From: Triparma columacea
Lineage: Eukaryota > Sar > Bolidophyceae > Parmales > Triparmaceae
DNA length: 25,023 bases
Reading direction: 5' to 3'
Assembly (NCBI GenBank): GCA_030267965.1
Contig: BRYA01000590.1
Location: 6,591 to 31,613, forward strand
Every line of letters starts with the position of its first letter. The first letter of the stretch is position 1. Both the position numbers and the translations under genes were made by a program. Of the stretch, positions 7,824 through 16,890 are shown in pieces. The notes below the pieces were generated by a model that searched no databases, was not told the DNA's origin, and saw only the letters and a program-made list of their open reading frames with translations.

Positions 7824-9380
7824 TCACCTCCTCCCTCTTTTCTTTTTCCCTCCCTTATTCCCTCCCCTCCCTCCCCCTCCTCCTCTCTTCCCAAGTCCAT
7901 CTCTCCACACCCTATCAACCTCTGGCTTCACATCCCTATAAAACCCTACCCCCTTACTACCTTTCTTGAATACGAATCCCTTCCCCGAAAGTGATCTTTT
8001 GAACTTTTTACAAGCCCTGAAGTTAGGGTCCGTCGCAACATCCTCTCCGACTGTAGTCTTCTTTCCTGTAGTCGTCGTAGTCTTACTTCCCGTAACCTTC
8101 TTCCCTCCAACCTCATCCTCTCCCTCCTTCTTCCCTTTCCTCCCGTCAACTTTAGCCTTCTTCTCAGGTACGACGTCTGGTTGAACAGCCTTCCTTTTTT
8201 CCTTCCTGCTCATACCCTTCTTCTCCTCTCTCCCCTTCTCCAGTGCTTTAACAAGTGGGCTCTTGGTTTTCTTAACCATCTTCTTCTCAACCTTCTCCTC
8301 TTTCTCCTCCACCTCCTTCTCCTCCTCCTCTTCCTCCTCCCTCCTTCCTCCTCCTCCCATACTTTCGATGTCTTTAAGTCCCTTTAACGTCCTTGCATAT
8401 ATAGGTACCCCAACACTATCCCCCGCCCTTAGATTAATCTCCCTAATCCCCTTCCACCCTCCTTGTAACTTCCCAACAGCTTGAGTAACAATAGCGGATA
8501 CGTTCTCGTGTAGTTGGAACTCGGAAAGGTGTGTAGGGGAACCACTCTTAATGGTGACGGTTGTACCGGAGGGTATGTAGAGGTAGGTGGAACCGTTTAT
8601 TGCTAGTGATACGGTGGTGGGGAAGGACTCGGCGCGGGTTAAACGGATTGGGATTGGCTGCTTCTTGGCGGTGAAGAAGGACTTCCCGAGGGACTTTGAG
8701 AGCATGGGGAGAATCCTGGGGGCAAGGATTTTGAAGAAGAACGTTGAGGAGGTAAAGGGGAGGGGAAGGCAAGTTAGTTGTGGTTGTAGGGAAGGGGGTT
8801 AGGGACGAGGGGAATAACCTTTACAGAAACACGTCAACCCCCCCAACCCCCCCCACCCCCCTTACACACACACACACACACACACCACTTCATCTCCATC
8901 CATCCCTTCTATAATCCCCCCACCCTTTGCTTACCTATCATCAGCCAAGAAGGTGGTGTATGTCCTCAATAGTTCCCTCCTCTGTTGGTGTTGTTTAAAG
9001 TCCTTCCTAATCTTGCTCAACGTAAGAACCTTCTTAACGTACCCCATCTTTTCACCTTGTTCAGAGACTGTATCTGTAACCCATTCCTTCGATCCATCCT
9101 TCACGATTATACAGACAGTATAATCATCCTCGCCTACGACAGAGCTAGGTAAAGGACGATGAGGTACGGATAACCTGTGCGGTTTGTTACTGGCGTTTGA
9201 AGGAACCTTATCAAGCGTGAATTGGACAAGAAGGTCTACTGAGCCGTCGTCCAGCAGTTTGTTGGAACCTCCAGACTTGACAGTGTAGGCGCAGAGAGAC
9301 TTTATGGCACGGGTGGTTAGGTTTGGATTTAGGGAGTGCGTTTTGAGCGTTTTTAAAGGCGATACTGGGACGGGAGACAT
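7824..9380 (-). CDS. RSL1D1: Ribosomal L1-domain nucleolar protein (RSL1D1/Utp30-like), two exons
   Basis: Exon 1 is 9380-8935 and exon 2 is 8715-7824, giving 445 residues. The 219-nt intron (GTAAGC donor, CCCCCAG acceptor) splits the Arg codon in FLADDR/ILPMLSKSLGK, a junction that recreates the family's conserved 'FLAD.RI...LPK.LGK.F' block followed by KKQPIPI. The L1 domain covers about residues 1-265. The C-terminus is a long acidic then Lys-rich tail with GKKKRGRR at the end, as in nucleolar members. These proteins act in 60S/90S ribosome biogenesis in the nucleolus. I chose ATG 9380 because the upstream extension has poor similarity and runs into the duplicated LRR promoter block. The exact orthologue (Utp30, RSL1D1 or Cic1) is uncertain. 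Confidence 0.88.
8838..8885. repeat. C-runs and (AC)n microsatellite in the L1-like gene's intron
   Basis: Three C-runs (7, 8 and 6 nt) are followed by an (AC) repeat of about eleven copies at 8864-8885. On the coding strand this is (GT)n then G-runs, starting about 50 nt after the splice donor. Confidence 0.85.
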
Positions 9381-9467
9381 TTTTATTGAAAAGTGAAAAT
9401 TGACTGGTGGATTTTGCTGGTGATTCTGGAAAAACAAAAAAAAAGGGGGAAAACAACCTCTACTCCG

Positions 9468-9509
9468 TCTCAACCGTACCTCAGAACTCATTGAAGGCTT
9501 ACACTGTTA
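9468..9509 (+). repeat. Conserved 5' block shared with LRR gene 1 (copy 2)
   Basis: It reads ACCGTACCTCAGAACTCATT, then GAAGGCTTACACTGTTA, and is the inverted counterpart of 6974-7014. It lies between the divergent starts of the L1-like gene (9380) and LRR gene 2 (9588), so it may also serve the neighbour. Confidence 0.75.
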
Positions 9510-9521
9510 ACGAAAAGACGG

Positions 9522-9530
9522 TATAATAAA
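9522..9530 (+). promoter_or_regulatory. Second TATA-like element of LRR gene 2
   Basis: TATAATAAA in the context ACGGTATAATAAATCC is a near-copy of the element at 9564 (ACGGTATAAAAGATCC), about 42 bp upstream of it. LRR gene 1 lacks this extra copy. It sits 57 nt before the ATG, a more usual distance for a functional TATA box. Confidence 0.45.
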
Positions 9531-9563
9531 TCCAGAGTTAAGGTTAGGTTACCAAAAGGACGG

Positions 9564-9571
9564 TATAAAAG
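9564..9571 (+). promoter_or_regulatory. TATA box of LRR gene 2
   Basis: TATAAAAG with the same flanks as in LRR gene 1. It ends only 16 nt before the ATG at 9588, so transcription starting 25-30 bp downstream would begin at or after that ATG. Confidence 0.5.
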
Positions 9572-9587
9572 ATCCCCGCAATCCCTG

Positions 9588-10781
9588 ATGAGTGAATTTG
9601 ACTTTGCTTATGGTGATGAATATAGTGATGACGATAATGATGACGATGGTGATGACTATAGTGATGGGGATGGAGACTATTCTGACCCAGATGATGGGGA
9701 CTCTCCCCTTCCCAAAAAAGCAGTATACTCCGGAACAGAGAGCTTCAGAGGCAATCATGAACTCACAGAAGTGACTTTTGCAAAGGGAGTGACGACGATT
9801 AGCGTTAACGCCTTCAGGGAATGCTCCTCCCTCATGGCCATCACCATCCCAGACGGAGTGACGACGATAAGCGAGGGCGCCTTCTATGGATGCTCCTCCC
9901 TCGCAGCCATCACAATCCCAGACTCAGTGACGACGATTGGCGGTTCCGCCTTCGCAGGATGCTCCTCCCTCACGGCCATCACCATCCCGGACTCAGTGAC
10001 GACAATTGGCTATTTCGCCTTCGACGGATGCTCCTCCCTCACGGCCATCACAATCCCAGACGGAGTGACGAAGATTGGCAATTACGCCTTCTGCGAATGC
10101 TCCTCCCTCATGGCCATCACCATCCCGGACTCAGTGACAATGATTGGCGTTGGCGCCTTCTGCTCCTGCTCCTCTCTCACGGCCATCACCATCCCGGACG
10201 GAGTGACGATGATTGACAATCAAGCCTTCCAAGGATGCTCCTCCCTCACGGCCATCACCATCCCAGACGGAGTGACGTCGATTGGCCGTGCCGCCTTCTT
10301 CGAATGCTATTCCCTCACGGCCATCACCATTCCAGACGGAGTGACGGAGATTGGCCATAGCGCCTTCATGGGATGCTCCTCCCTCACAGCCATCACAATC
10401 CCGGACTCAGTGACGTCGATTCGCAATTCCGCCTTCAGGGATTGCTCCGCCCTGACGAAACTCATTCTATCTCCTGCCGTTCCCATCTTTGAAGACTGCT
10501 TCGAGAACTGCACTGCCCTAATCGCTGCCGCTGCTGAAAAAAATATGTCGACCGTCTCGGACCTCGTCCATTACAGGTGGCACCGCAATGTCGCAGTGAT
10601 AGAACGCGTCAACGCTCTTCTATGCCTCAAGGGAACCTGGGATCACGTGGAGAATAAAGCCAGCGGACCGGACAGTCTGAAGGAGAAGAAAATGGACGGA
10701 GTTGAAGCACCGCTAAAGAGGACTGAGACACGTGACAAGATACCGAAAGTTTTGTGGAGAGTAATTCTGGAGTTTCTGTAA
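9588..10781 (+). CDS. BspA-type leucine-rich repeat protein 2
   Basis: A single-exon frame of 397 residues, paralogue of LRR gene 1 in inverted orientation. The acidic N-terminus is longer (about 40 residues, Asp-rich, from GATGAT-like microsatellite expansion). Ten 23-residue BspA LRR units follow (about 59-288), then one degenerate unit and the same C-terminal region (HYRWHRNVAVIERVNALLCL ... WRVILEFL). The length difference from the paralogue is explained by three extra LRR units (69 residues) and the longer acidic tail. No signal peptide or TM is seen. The other five frames are also largely open across the repeats; these are shadows of the 69-bp period. Ligand and role are unknown. Confidence 0.9.
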   Translation: MSEFDFAYGDEYSDDDNDDDGDDYSDGDGDYSDPDDGDSPLPKKAVYSGTESFRGNHELTEVTFAKGVTTISVNAFRECSSLMAITIPDGVTTISEGAFYGCSSLAAITIPDSVTTIGGSAFAGCSSLTAITIPDSVTTIGYFAFDGCSSLTAITIPDGVTKIGNYAFCECSSLMAITIPDSVTMIGVGAFCSCSSLTAITIPDGVTMIDNQAFQGCSSLTAITIPDGVTSIGRAAFFECYSLTAITIPDGVTEIGHSAFMGCSSLTAITIPDSVTSIRNSAFRDCSALTKLILSPAVPIFEDCFENCTALIAAAAEKNMSTVSDLVHYRWHRNVAVIERVNALLCLKGTWDHVENKASGPDSLKEKKMDGVEAPLKRTETRDKIPKVLWRVILEFL

Positions 10782-10829
10782 ACTCTTGGATCATAATACT
10801 ACGATAGATGATTATACGTTCAAACTCTT
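10780..10829 (+). repeat. 42-bp insertion flanked by AAACTCTT direct repeats
   Basis: AAACTCTT occurs at 10780-10787 (overlapping the stop codon) and at 10822-10829. The flank of LRR gene 1 has only one AAACTCTT at the matching place and then continues with homologous GTTGAATCAA sequence. So either 42 bp were gained here or lost from the paralogue. Confidence 0.65.
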
Positions 10830-11137
10830 TTTTGTTGAATCAATCATTCAATTTTTTATCTTAAACACCCACTTACTTGTTGAGGAGATCTTTCCATCTT
10901 GTGAGCATTCTTGCGTTCATTTCACAAAATAAAACACCAAAATATCTAACATTACGTATACCAAATACAAGAAATACCCACATAATCCCATAAAATACTC
11001 CTAACACCCCAAACTCATCCCATATCCTTTCGACATCTCCATCTTCTCACCCCTTTCTTTTCCCTTTCCCTTCGTTTTCCTTCCTCTCCACCCCGTTCTC
11101 CTTTCCTTTCCTCTCATCCCCCCACTCTATACAGTCA
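10830..11137. other. Intergenic, no gene seen
   Basis: The first 40 bp continue homology with the 3' flank of LRR gene 1. The rest is AT-rich then strongly pyrimidine-rich up to the next ATG, as is common for 5' leaders in this window. No RNA gene or convincing coding sequence is visible. Confidence 0.6.
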
Positions 11138-11657
11138 ATGGCACCTCCCTTATACCTCCGCCTAATTTCGACCTTCCTAAACACCCTAGTCTTCACCTGT
11201 GGTCTCAGGAACGTCATATCCCCCGGTACCCCCCTGCCCTTCGTACCTGGAGACGAAGCCTTCCTGTACCACGTCCATGGATTTTACAGAGGAGAGAAGA
11301 CGACGATGGTATTAAAGCTTCTTGGATGCTTCATGTGCATGGCTTCGGGGACGAAGCTTTTAACTGTCAATACTGCGATTGAGGGTACATTCTTGAGGAG
11401 GTAAGGGGACATCGGTTTGAAGTAATTTCCCTCAAATATTCTAACCCCCCCACACCACATTTAGAAACATTTTCCTCCTCCTAGGTGTCCTTGATTTCGT
11501 CACCTCCTACATAACGTACACCTACACCGGCCTCCCCCAGTCTGTCCTCATAGGTTTCTCTTCCCTCCACGGTCTCGAGGGCCTTGCTTTTCTGACCGAC
11601 GCGGTGATGAGGAAGAGACCGGACAAGTTCAAGGGGGTGGGGAAGAAGTTGAAGTGA
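11138..11657 (+). CDS. Small polytopic membrane protein, two exons
   Basis: Exons 11138-11400 and 11465-11657 encode 151 residues. The 64-nt intron has a GTAAGG donor, a TTCTAAC branch-point-like motif and a CATTTAG acceptor, and splits an Arg codon. Three or four TM segments can be seen: near the N-terminus (STFLNTLVFTCGL), in the middle (VLKLLGCFMCMASGTKLLTV), after the splice (NIFLLLGVLDFVTSYI) and near VLIGFSSLHGLEGLAFL. The tail is basic (KRPDKFKGVGKKLK), suggesting a cytosolic C-terminus. I do not recognise the family. It ends 158 bp before the stop of the convergent KH gene. Confidence 0.75.
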
Positions 11658-11815
11658 GCCCGAACAAGCTTTCAGGGAGCACCTGCTTCCGGCGCTCAAG
11701 GGAGGACCTCGTAACCTGAACTGTATAGTCTAATTGTGAAGTAAGTTTCCCACCAAAAAAAAGCCTAAATATTATTGACCGCCCCTTCCCCCCTCCATAC
11801 CTTCCCCCCCTCCTC

Positions 11816-14094
11816 TCATCCTACAAACCCTGCCGGTCTCGTCCACGTCGTCGCCTGGGTGACTTTGTGGTAGTAGTACGTCTTCCCCTCCGGTGTCACA
11901 GCTGCCGCCCACTCGCTCGTTGGCGCCGGTGGGGGGGGCATAACCGGGGGCACCGGGGGCGGAAGAAGAGGGGCCGCTCCGTAGTGCTGCTGCTGCGGAT
12001 AACCCCCCCCCCCCTGAACCCCCATCATCATCGCCTGCTGCTGCTGCTGCTGCATCATGGCCCCATAGGGGTTGTATTGCTGCTGCTGGGGCGGCGGCTG
12101 CATCATCATCATCCCCCTCGGCGGCATGCCCCCCATCATCATCTGCTGCATCCCCATTTGTCCCATTGGGTTATAGCCCCCGTTCGGGTTGTAGCCCCCG
12201 TTCGGGTTGTAAGCCCCGTAGCCCCCCCCCTGCTGCCCCTGCATCATCCCCCCCCTCTGTGGCATCCCCCCCCCCTCCGCCCCGGCGTAGGGGTGCCTCG
12301 ACCCCAGCTCCATGATGTCCTGTATCATCCCCTTGCACGCCTCCACGTTCATGGCCCCCCCGTGCAGCTCGGCTGTGCAGGGCTCCCTCTGCTGCTGCAT
12401 GTCAATCCTGCACCCGCTCCTGTTTTGTATGTCCGTGATAGTCACCCCCCTCTTCCCGATTATTGCCCCTACCTTCTCCCTCGGTACATGGACCGACGCC
12501 CTGGTGGAAGGCCCGGAGTTCGCGGCGCAGGAGGGTCTGGGGGGTCGGCCGACTACGGCCCCCCCGCCCCCAGTCATGCCAGAGCCCATAGCACCTCCCG
12601 TGGCCATGCCCTGCCACAGCTGTATACTACCCATCTGACGAGGGCCGCCGAAGGCGTGCTTACCGGTCAAGGTCCCACCTTGGACGATGGTGTCCATGAG
12701 GGTTTCCAACTGATCGAGCTGCCTCGCGAGTCCCGTAATTGTGACCTGAGTTTGGGGGGGGGGGGGGAGGAGCGAAGCGGGTTCACACAAGGGGTTAGAT
12801 TTGCGCTGCACGTCCTGCTCCTCGCTCTCGTATTCATGCACTCTCGTGCTGCGCTTGCCGCTCATATTTCCTCGCTGCGGGGCTGGCCGCTTCATAACAA
12901 ACTTACCCTCCTCGTCAACACGGTGGGGCTCGTGGCCCCGGTGCTGTGATCAACCTGGATCTTGCACCTCGTCACCTGCGTGAGGTGTCTAATCATTTCG
13001 CCCTTCGGTCCGATGATGAGCCCGACCTTGTCCTGCGGTATCTGCAGCTCCCTCTTGTCGGCCTTGCCGAGGGGTAAGTTACTAGTCCCTCCGCTTTCGC
13101 AGGTCATAAGGGCGTATACGTGCTTGGCGAGGTCCACGTCTGCCCGGGTTCCAGCAAATATAATCTTCTGCTTGTCGCCGAGTTCCGTCTGGTCAATGTT
13201 GATGATGGTGTTGGAGCGATTCTCCAAGTCCCTCTTGGTCTCCCCGCCCTTCCCAAGCACCCTGCCAACATAGAGTTTGGGCAGTAGGCAGACCTCAGTG
13301 ACGACCCCATCTTCATTCGTCGTCGTCGAGAGGACCTTCGGCTCGACAGGGTCATGCGGTGGGAATGGCACGCTGTCGTAGTCTGGTTTCTTCGTGATCT
13401 CCGTGACTTCGGGTGGCATTGTTGTGGACGGGAAGGATAGGTTTACGTTGGAGGTTGGGGCCCCGGTCGAGACAATGGTCTCTTTTGCATCATCTTCTGT
13501 AGGCAGATTCTCCTCGTCCTCCTTGTCCTCCTCGTCCTTTCCCTCGTCCTCCTCGTCCTTTCCCTCCTCCTCTTCCTCCTCCTCCTCCTTTTCCTCCACC
13601 TCCTCCTCCTCGTCCTTCTCCTTAGGCTGTTCATCGTCAGCGTCATTGTCGGGTTTAGCTATAATGTGATCCCCCCCCCCCTCCTCTTCAATCTCGTCAT
13701 TTTCCTTCTCGCCTATACATTAGTAACAAAGTAGAGCGGCGAAACATCACGGCAACGACGGCAAAATACCACAGACAGGCACACAGGGCAAAGAGAGCGG
13801 GGTGGGGAAGCGAAGGAATGGCGAAAAAGTAGAGACACAATCACACATAAGCACGATGAGTATTACAAAACGAAGTATTGTTAGACATACGATGCGCCAA
13901 GCCTGAAAATACCAACACAACTCCCACCAACAGGGGAGGAAACTGGAAATTAAGGTCTACCGCTGTCACAGGAGGTACACCATTTTCTCACCTTGATCTT
14001 CACCGTCGGGCTCCTGTTCGCTGTCCCCCCTCTTCCTCCTTGTTCTGCGCACCGGCTGGACCGATGGTGTAGCTTCCTTCCTCTTGCGGGCCAT
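11816..14094 (-). CDS. Three-KH plus WW domain RNA-binding protein, three exons
   Basis: Exons 14094-13992, 13712-12907 and 12745-11816 give 612 residues. Intron 1 (279 nt) has a GTGAGA donor and an ACTAATGTATAG acceptor region; intron 2 (161 nt) has GTAAGT and C14AAACTCAG. Order: a basic N-terminus (MARKRKEATP), a long Glu/Asp tract (about 50-105), KH1 (about 174-235, GXXG as GKGG), KH2 (about 256-330, GPKG, completed across intron 2 by RRVTITGLARQLDQLE), KH3 (about 386-451, GKRG), a Gly/Met/Gln-rich region with YNPNGG repeats, and a C-terminal WW domain (about 579-612, EWAAAVTPEGKTYYYH then TTWTRP). KH domains bind single-stranded RNA or DNA. The plan recalls FUBP/KHSRP and branch-point-binding proteins, so a role in splicing or mRNA control is likely. 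Two coding G-runs encode poly-Gly. Confidence 0.88.
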
Positions 14095-14210
14095 TTTTAG
14101 GATATTGTGGTTTGAAGATATTGTTGGTGATTTGGTCACGTTTAGATGACGGAAATCGTTACGTCCACTTGAACTATAATGCAAAATGATGCGCCAATAA
14201 AAAACTCCGA

Positions 14211-14402
14211 TCAAGTAGAATGTACAGGGTAAGAATATTGTAAGAATTGAGAAACTCTGACAAGCTGGAGAAGGAGGCCGAACTTAACTCCCAACCACAT
14301 TTTCTTAGTTGAGGGCCAAAATTTCCAGACAGGTATGTAGTAAGGAGAGATGATTGTGGCTGGGGTGATGAGATTGTAAAGGATCCCCCAATGAGCTACC
14401 AT
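14211..14402 (-). CDS. Possible small hydrophobic ORF, 63 codons
   Basis: ATG 14402, preceded about 15 nt upstream by a TTTATA motif, opens a frame encoding a peptide with hydrophobic stretches (WGILYNLITPATIISPYY and VKFGLLLQLVRVSQFLQ). It lies in the long gap between the KH gene and PP2A B56. No family recognised. It could be a short gene, a relic of a membrane protein or chance. Confidence 0.25.
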   Translation of the reverse strand: MVAHWGILYNLITPATIISPYYIPVWKFWPSTKKMWLGVKFGLLLQLVRVSQFLQYSYPVHST

Positions 14403-14794
14403 TCATCCCCTATAAAGACCCCTAGGCTGTATATATCTCCTCAACTAAACGAAATGGATTCGGGATATTGTTGGTAAAAAGTGGCATTTTTACTCCTAGA
14501 CGCGACCATATCTTTACACCTCTCTACACTATACGATCATTAATGGCCTAAAAGCTTGTCAAAAAACAGCGGAAGTGACCACAAGAGCCACAGCCTTCCA
14601 CCCCCCAAAACGTAACCCTCTCATCTGTCCTCCTTTTTTGCCTCTAGCTTGACACAAAAACCGCCGTTCTTACACCCATCACTCACACCACGTCATATCA
14701 CACCAACGTACCTCAACAATATACCTAAATACAACAGAAAGACCCACAAATACCCTCTAATCTCCTTCACCCGCTGGGCCTCTTTTTGCAACCA

Positions 14795-14849
14795 GATATA
14801 CCAAAGATATACCAAAGATATACCAACCATTTACCAACCATATACCAAC
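14795..14849. repeat. 11-nt tandem repeat, five copies
   Basis: Units GATATACCAAA (twice), GATATACCAAC, CATTTACCAAC and CATATACCAAC run without a break. They lie 315-370 bp upstream of the PP2A B56 start. The rest of 14403-14974 shows no gene. Confidence 0.85.
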
Positions 14850-14974
14850 CCCAACACCACAACCAGCGGTAGTAAACGACGACACAACACCAACGACGGC
14901 ACACTACTAACGACGGCACAGCACTCTGCAAGAAAGAACATCCAACCAGTCCCCCCTGAGCTAGCTTCACGGTT

Positions 14975-15088
14975 CATAGTTAAGTTCCTTCACATAGTTA
15001 AGTTCATTCATACTTGAGTTCCTTCATACTTGAGTTCCTTCATAGTTGAGTTCCTTCTTAGTTGAGTTCCTTCATAGTTGAGTTCCTT
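14975..15088 (+). repeat. 16-nt tandem repeat, seven copies, upstream of PP2A B56
   Basis: Units of the form CATAGTTGAGTTCCTT repeat seven times; the second is 2 nt longer, and the last five are nearly identical. The array ends 75 bp before the ATG at 15164, so it lies in the promoter or 5' leader. It keeps an in-frame upstream extension open, but that extension is not protein-like. Confidence 0.9.
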
Positions 15089-15163
15089 CAAATCCATCAA
15101 ACCACCCCCCCCACCCTCATTTCCCCTGTCCTCTCTCCTTCTCCCCCCCTTTCTTTCATCACA

Positions 15164-16557
15164 ATGTCGAACAACGCCAACTTTGCCGCCCTCAAGGACC
15201 TCCCCGCCCTCCGAGATCAGCCCCTCAAGGAGCGCGAGAGCCTCTTTGTGAAGAAGCTCCAGCTCTGTTCCATCATATTCGCCTTCGATGACCCCAAGGT
15301 CGACCTCCGCGGGAAGGACATCAAGCGCCAGACGCTCCTAGAGCTGGTGGACTACGTGAATACACCGGCAGGACAGAAGATATTTACAGAGAGCATCACC
15401 AAAGATTTGATGGCGTGTATCTCGGCAAATGTGTGCAGGGCGCTTCCGCCGGCGACGGATGACTTCGACCCTGAAGAGGACGAGCCTGTCCTGGAGCCGG
15501 CCTGGCCTCACCTCCAGGTGGCCTACGAGTTCTTCCTCCGCTTCATCGTCTCGTCAGAGGTCAACGCTAAGGTCGCCAAGAAGCACGTTAACCAGGAGTT
15601 CTGCCTGCAGCTCGTGGAGCTCTTTGACTCGGAGGACCCTCGTGAGAGGGACTACCTCAAGACCATCCTCCACAGGATCTACGGAAAGTTCATGTCCCAC
15701 AGGTCGTTCATCCGCAAGGTGAGAATATATTATTATATTATCGTATAGAACGGATGAAAAGATTGTCCAGATTGTTCGGTTTGCTCGTCTTCTTCTCCTC
15801 TTCTAACACAATCCCCAACCCGCCGCAGGCAATCTCCAACGTGTTCTACCGCTTCGTCTACGAGACCGAGCGCCACAACGGCATCGGAGAGCTCCTTGAG
15901 ATCCTAGGTTCCATCATCAACGGGTTCGCCATACCTCTCAAGAAGGAACACCTCCAGTTCCTCGTCAGGGCGCTCATCCCACTGCATAAACCCAAGTGCG
16001 TCAGCCTTTACCACCAGCAGCTGTCGTACTGCATTATCCAATACGTGGAGAAGGACCCCGAGACCGCAATAGCTATACTAAACGGGTTCTTCCGTTGCTG
16101 GCCTTGGTCCTGCTCGTCCAAGCAGGTCCTCTTCCTTAACGAGCTCGAGGAGATCCTCGAGCTCCTCGGGGCCGACCAGCTACAACAAATCTCAAAAACC
16201 CTCTTCACCAACCTTTCCCGGTGCCTCGACTCAGACCACTTCCAGGTCGTTGAACGGGCCCTCTTCCTCTGGAACAACGAGCACCTCGTCAACAGCGGAT
16301 GCCTCTCCCGCCTCAACGCCAAGATGGTCCTCCCAATAATCTACGGTCCCCTCTACAAGAACTCGTCCGGTCACTGGAACGCGACGGTGGAAGGTCTGGC
16401 CCAAAACGTCTTAAAAATGTACATGGAGTACGACCTGGCGCTCTACGACAAGTGCAGCACGGATTATTTCAAGGAGGAGGAGGAGAACAAGAGAAAGAAG
16501 GGCGAGCTTACTCAGAAGTGGACCACAGTGGTGGCAATGGCACAATCGAACCGATAG
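15164..16557 (+). CDS. PPP2R5: PP2A regulatory subunit B56 (B'), two exons
   Basis: Exons 15164-15718 and 15829-16557 give 427 residues. The 110-nt intron (GTGAGA donor, CTAAC branch-like motif, CCGCAG acceptor, phase 0) interrupts HRSFIRK/AISNVFYRFVYETE. Conserved B56 blocks include FLRFIVSSEV, KTILHRIYGKF, GIGELLEILGSIINGFAIPL, LSYCIIQYVEKDP and ERALFLWNNEH. The HEAT-like repeats of B56 scaffold PP2A onto LxxIxE-containing substrates in mitosis and signalling. The length is compact: only about 15 residues precede the conserved fold and there is no long C-terminal extension, so this is a minimal isoform. ATG 15164 has a good context (CACAATGTC). The 16-nt tandem array lies in its leader or promoter. 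Confidence 0.95.
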
Positions 16558-16580
16558 TTGGGAACGTACTTTAGCACTCG

Positions 16581-16717
16581 GGTGGGGGGCTGCTGGGGGG
16601 GGGGGAGGGGTGCGCGGTGGCTGGGGGTGGGGGGGGGGGGGCAAGGTGGGCTTGGCGTTGGAGGGGGGCGGGGGGGAGAGAGAGGGTGAGGGTCGGAGGG
16701 ACGGGGGGTAGGGGTCG
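16581..16717. repeat. G-rich tract 3' of PP2A B56
   Basis: The sequence is dominated by G-runs (several of 10 or more) within the 333-bp gap between the convergent PP2A B56 and CIR1-like stops. It has G-quadruplex potential on the plus strand. The remaining sequence to 16890 shows no gene. Confidence 0.8.
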
Positions 16718-16890
16718 AATGCTTGGGAGGAGTTCCATTAGTTGGAATAGCGTATCAAATAACCGCACAGGAGCGACGGAAAGAAAGGCAAGGTGAGGGA
16801 GTGGATCCTCGAATACAACAAACGATGATTTCTTGTCGATGATAAAAAGCAAAAATACAATACTGGTTCAATTGGAGGAAACACTGGTTT

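Noticed and set aside
10877..10920. Short minus-strand ATG frame ending in a GTAAGT donor downstream of LRR gene 2
   Set aside because: Fourteen codons only, and the next exon would have to lie antisense within LRR gene 2. No supporting motif.
12750..12895. Minus-strand ATG-initiated frame (MKRPAPQRGN...) as start of a separate WW protein
   Set aside because: The segment lies inside KH intron 2. Splicing it out completes KH2 exactly (VTITGLARQLDQLE) with a strong C14-CAG acceptor, so the WW part is the 3' exon of one gene.
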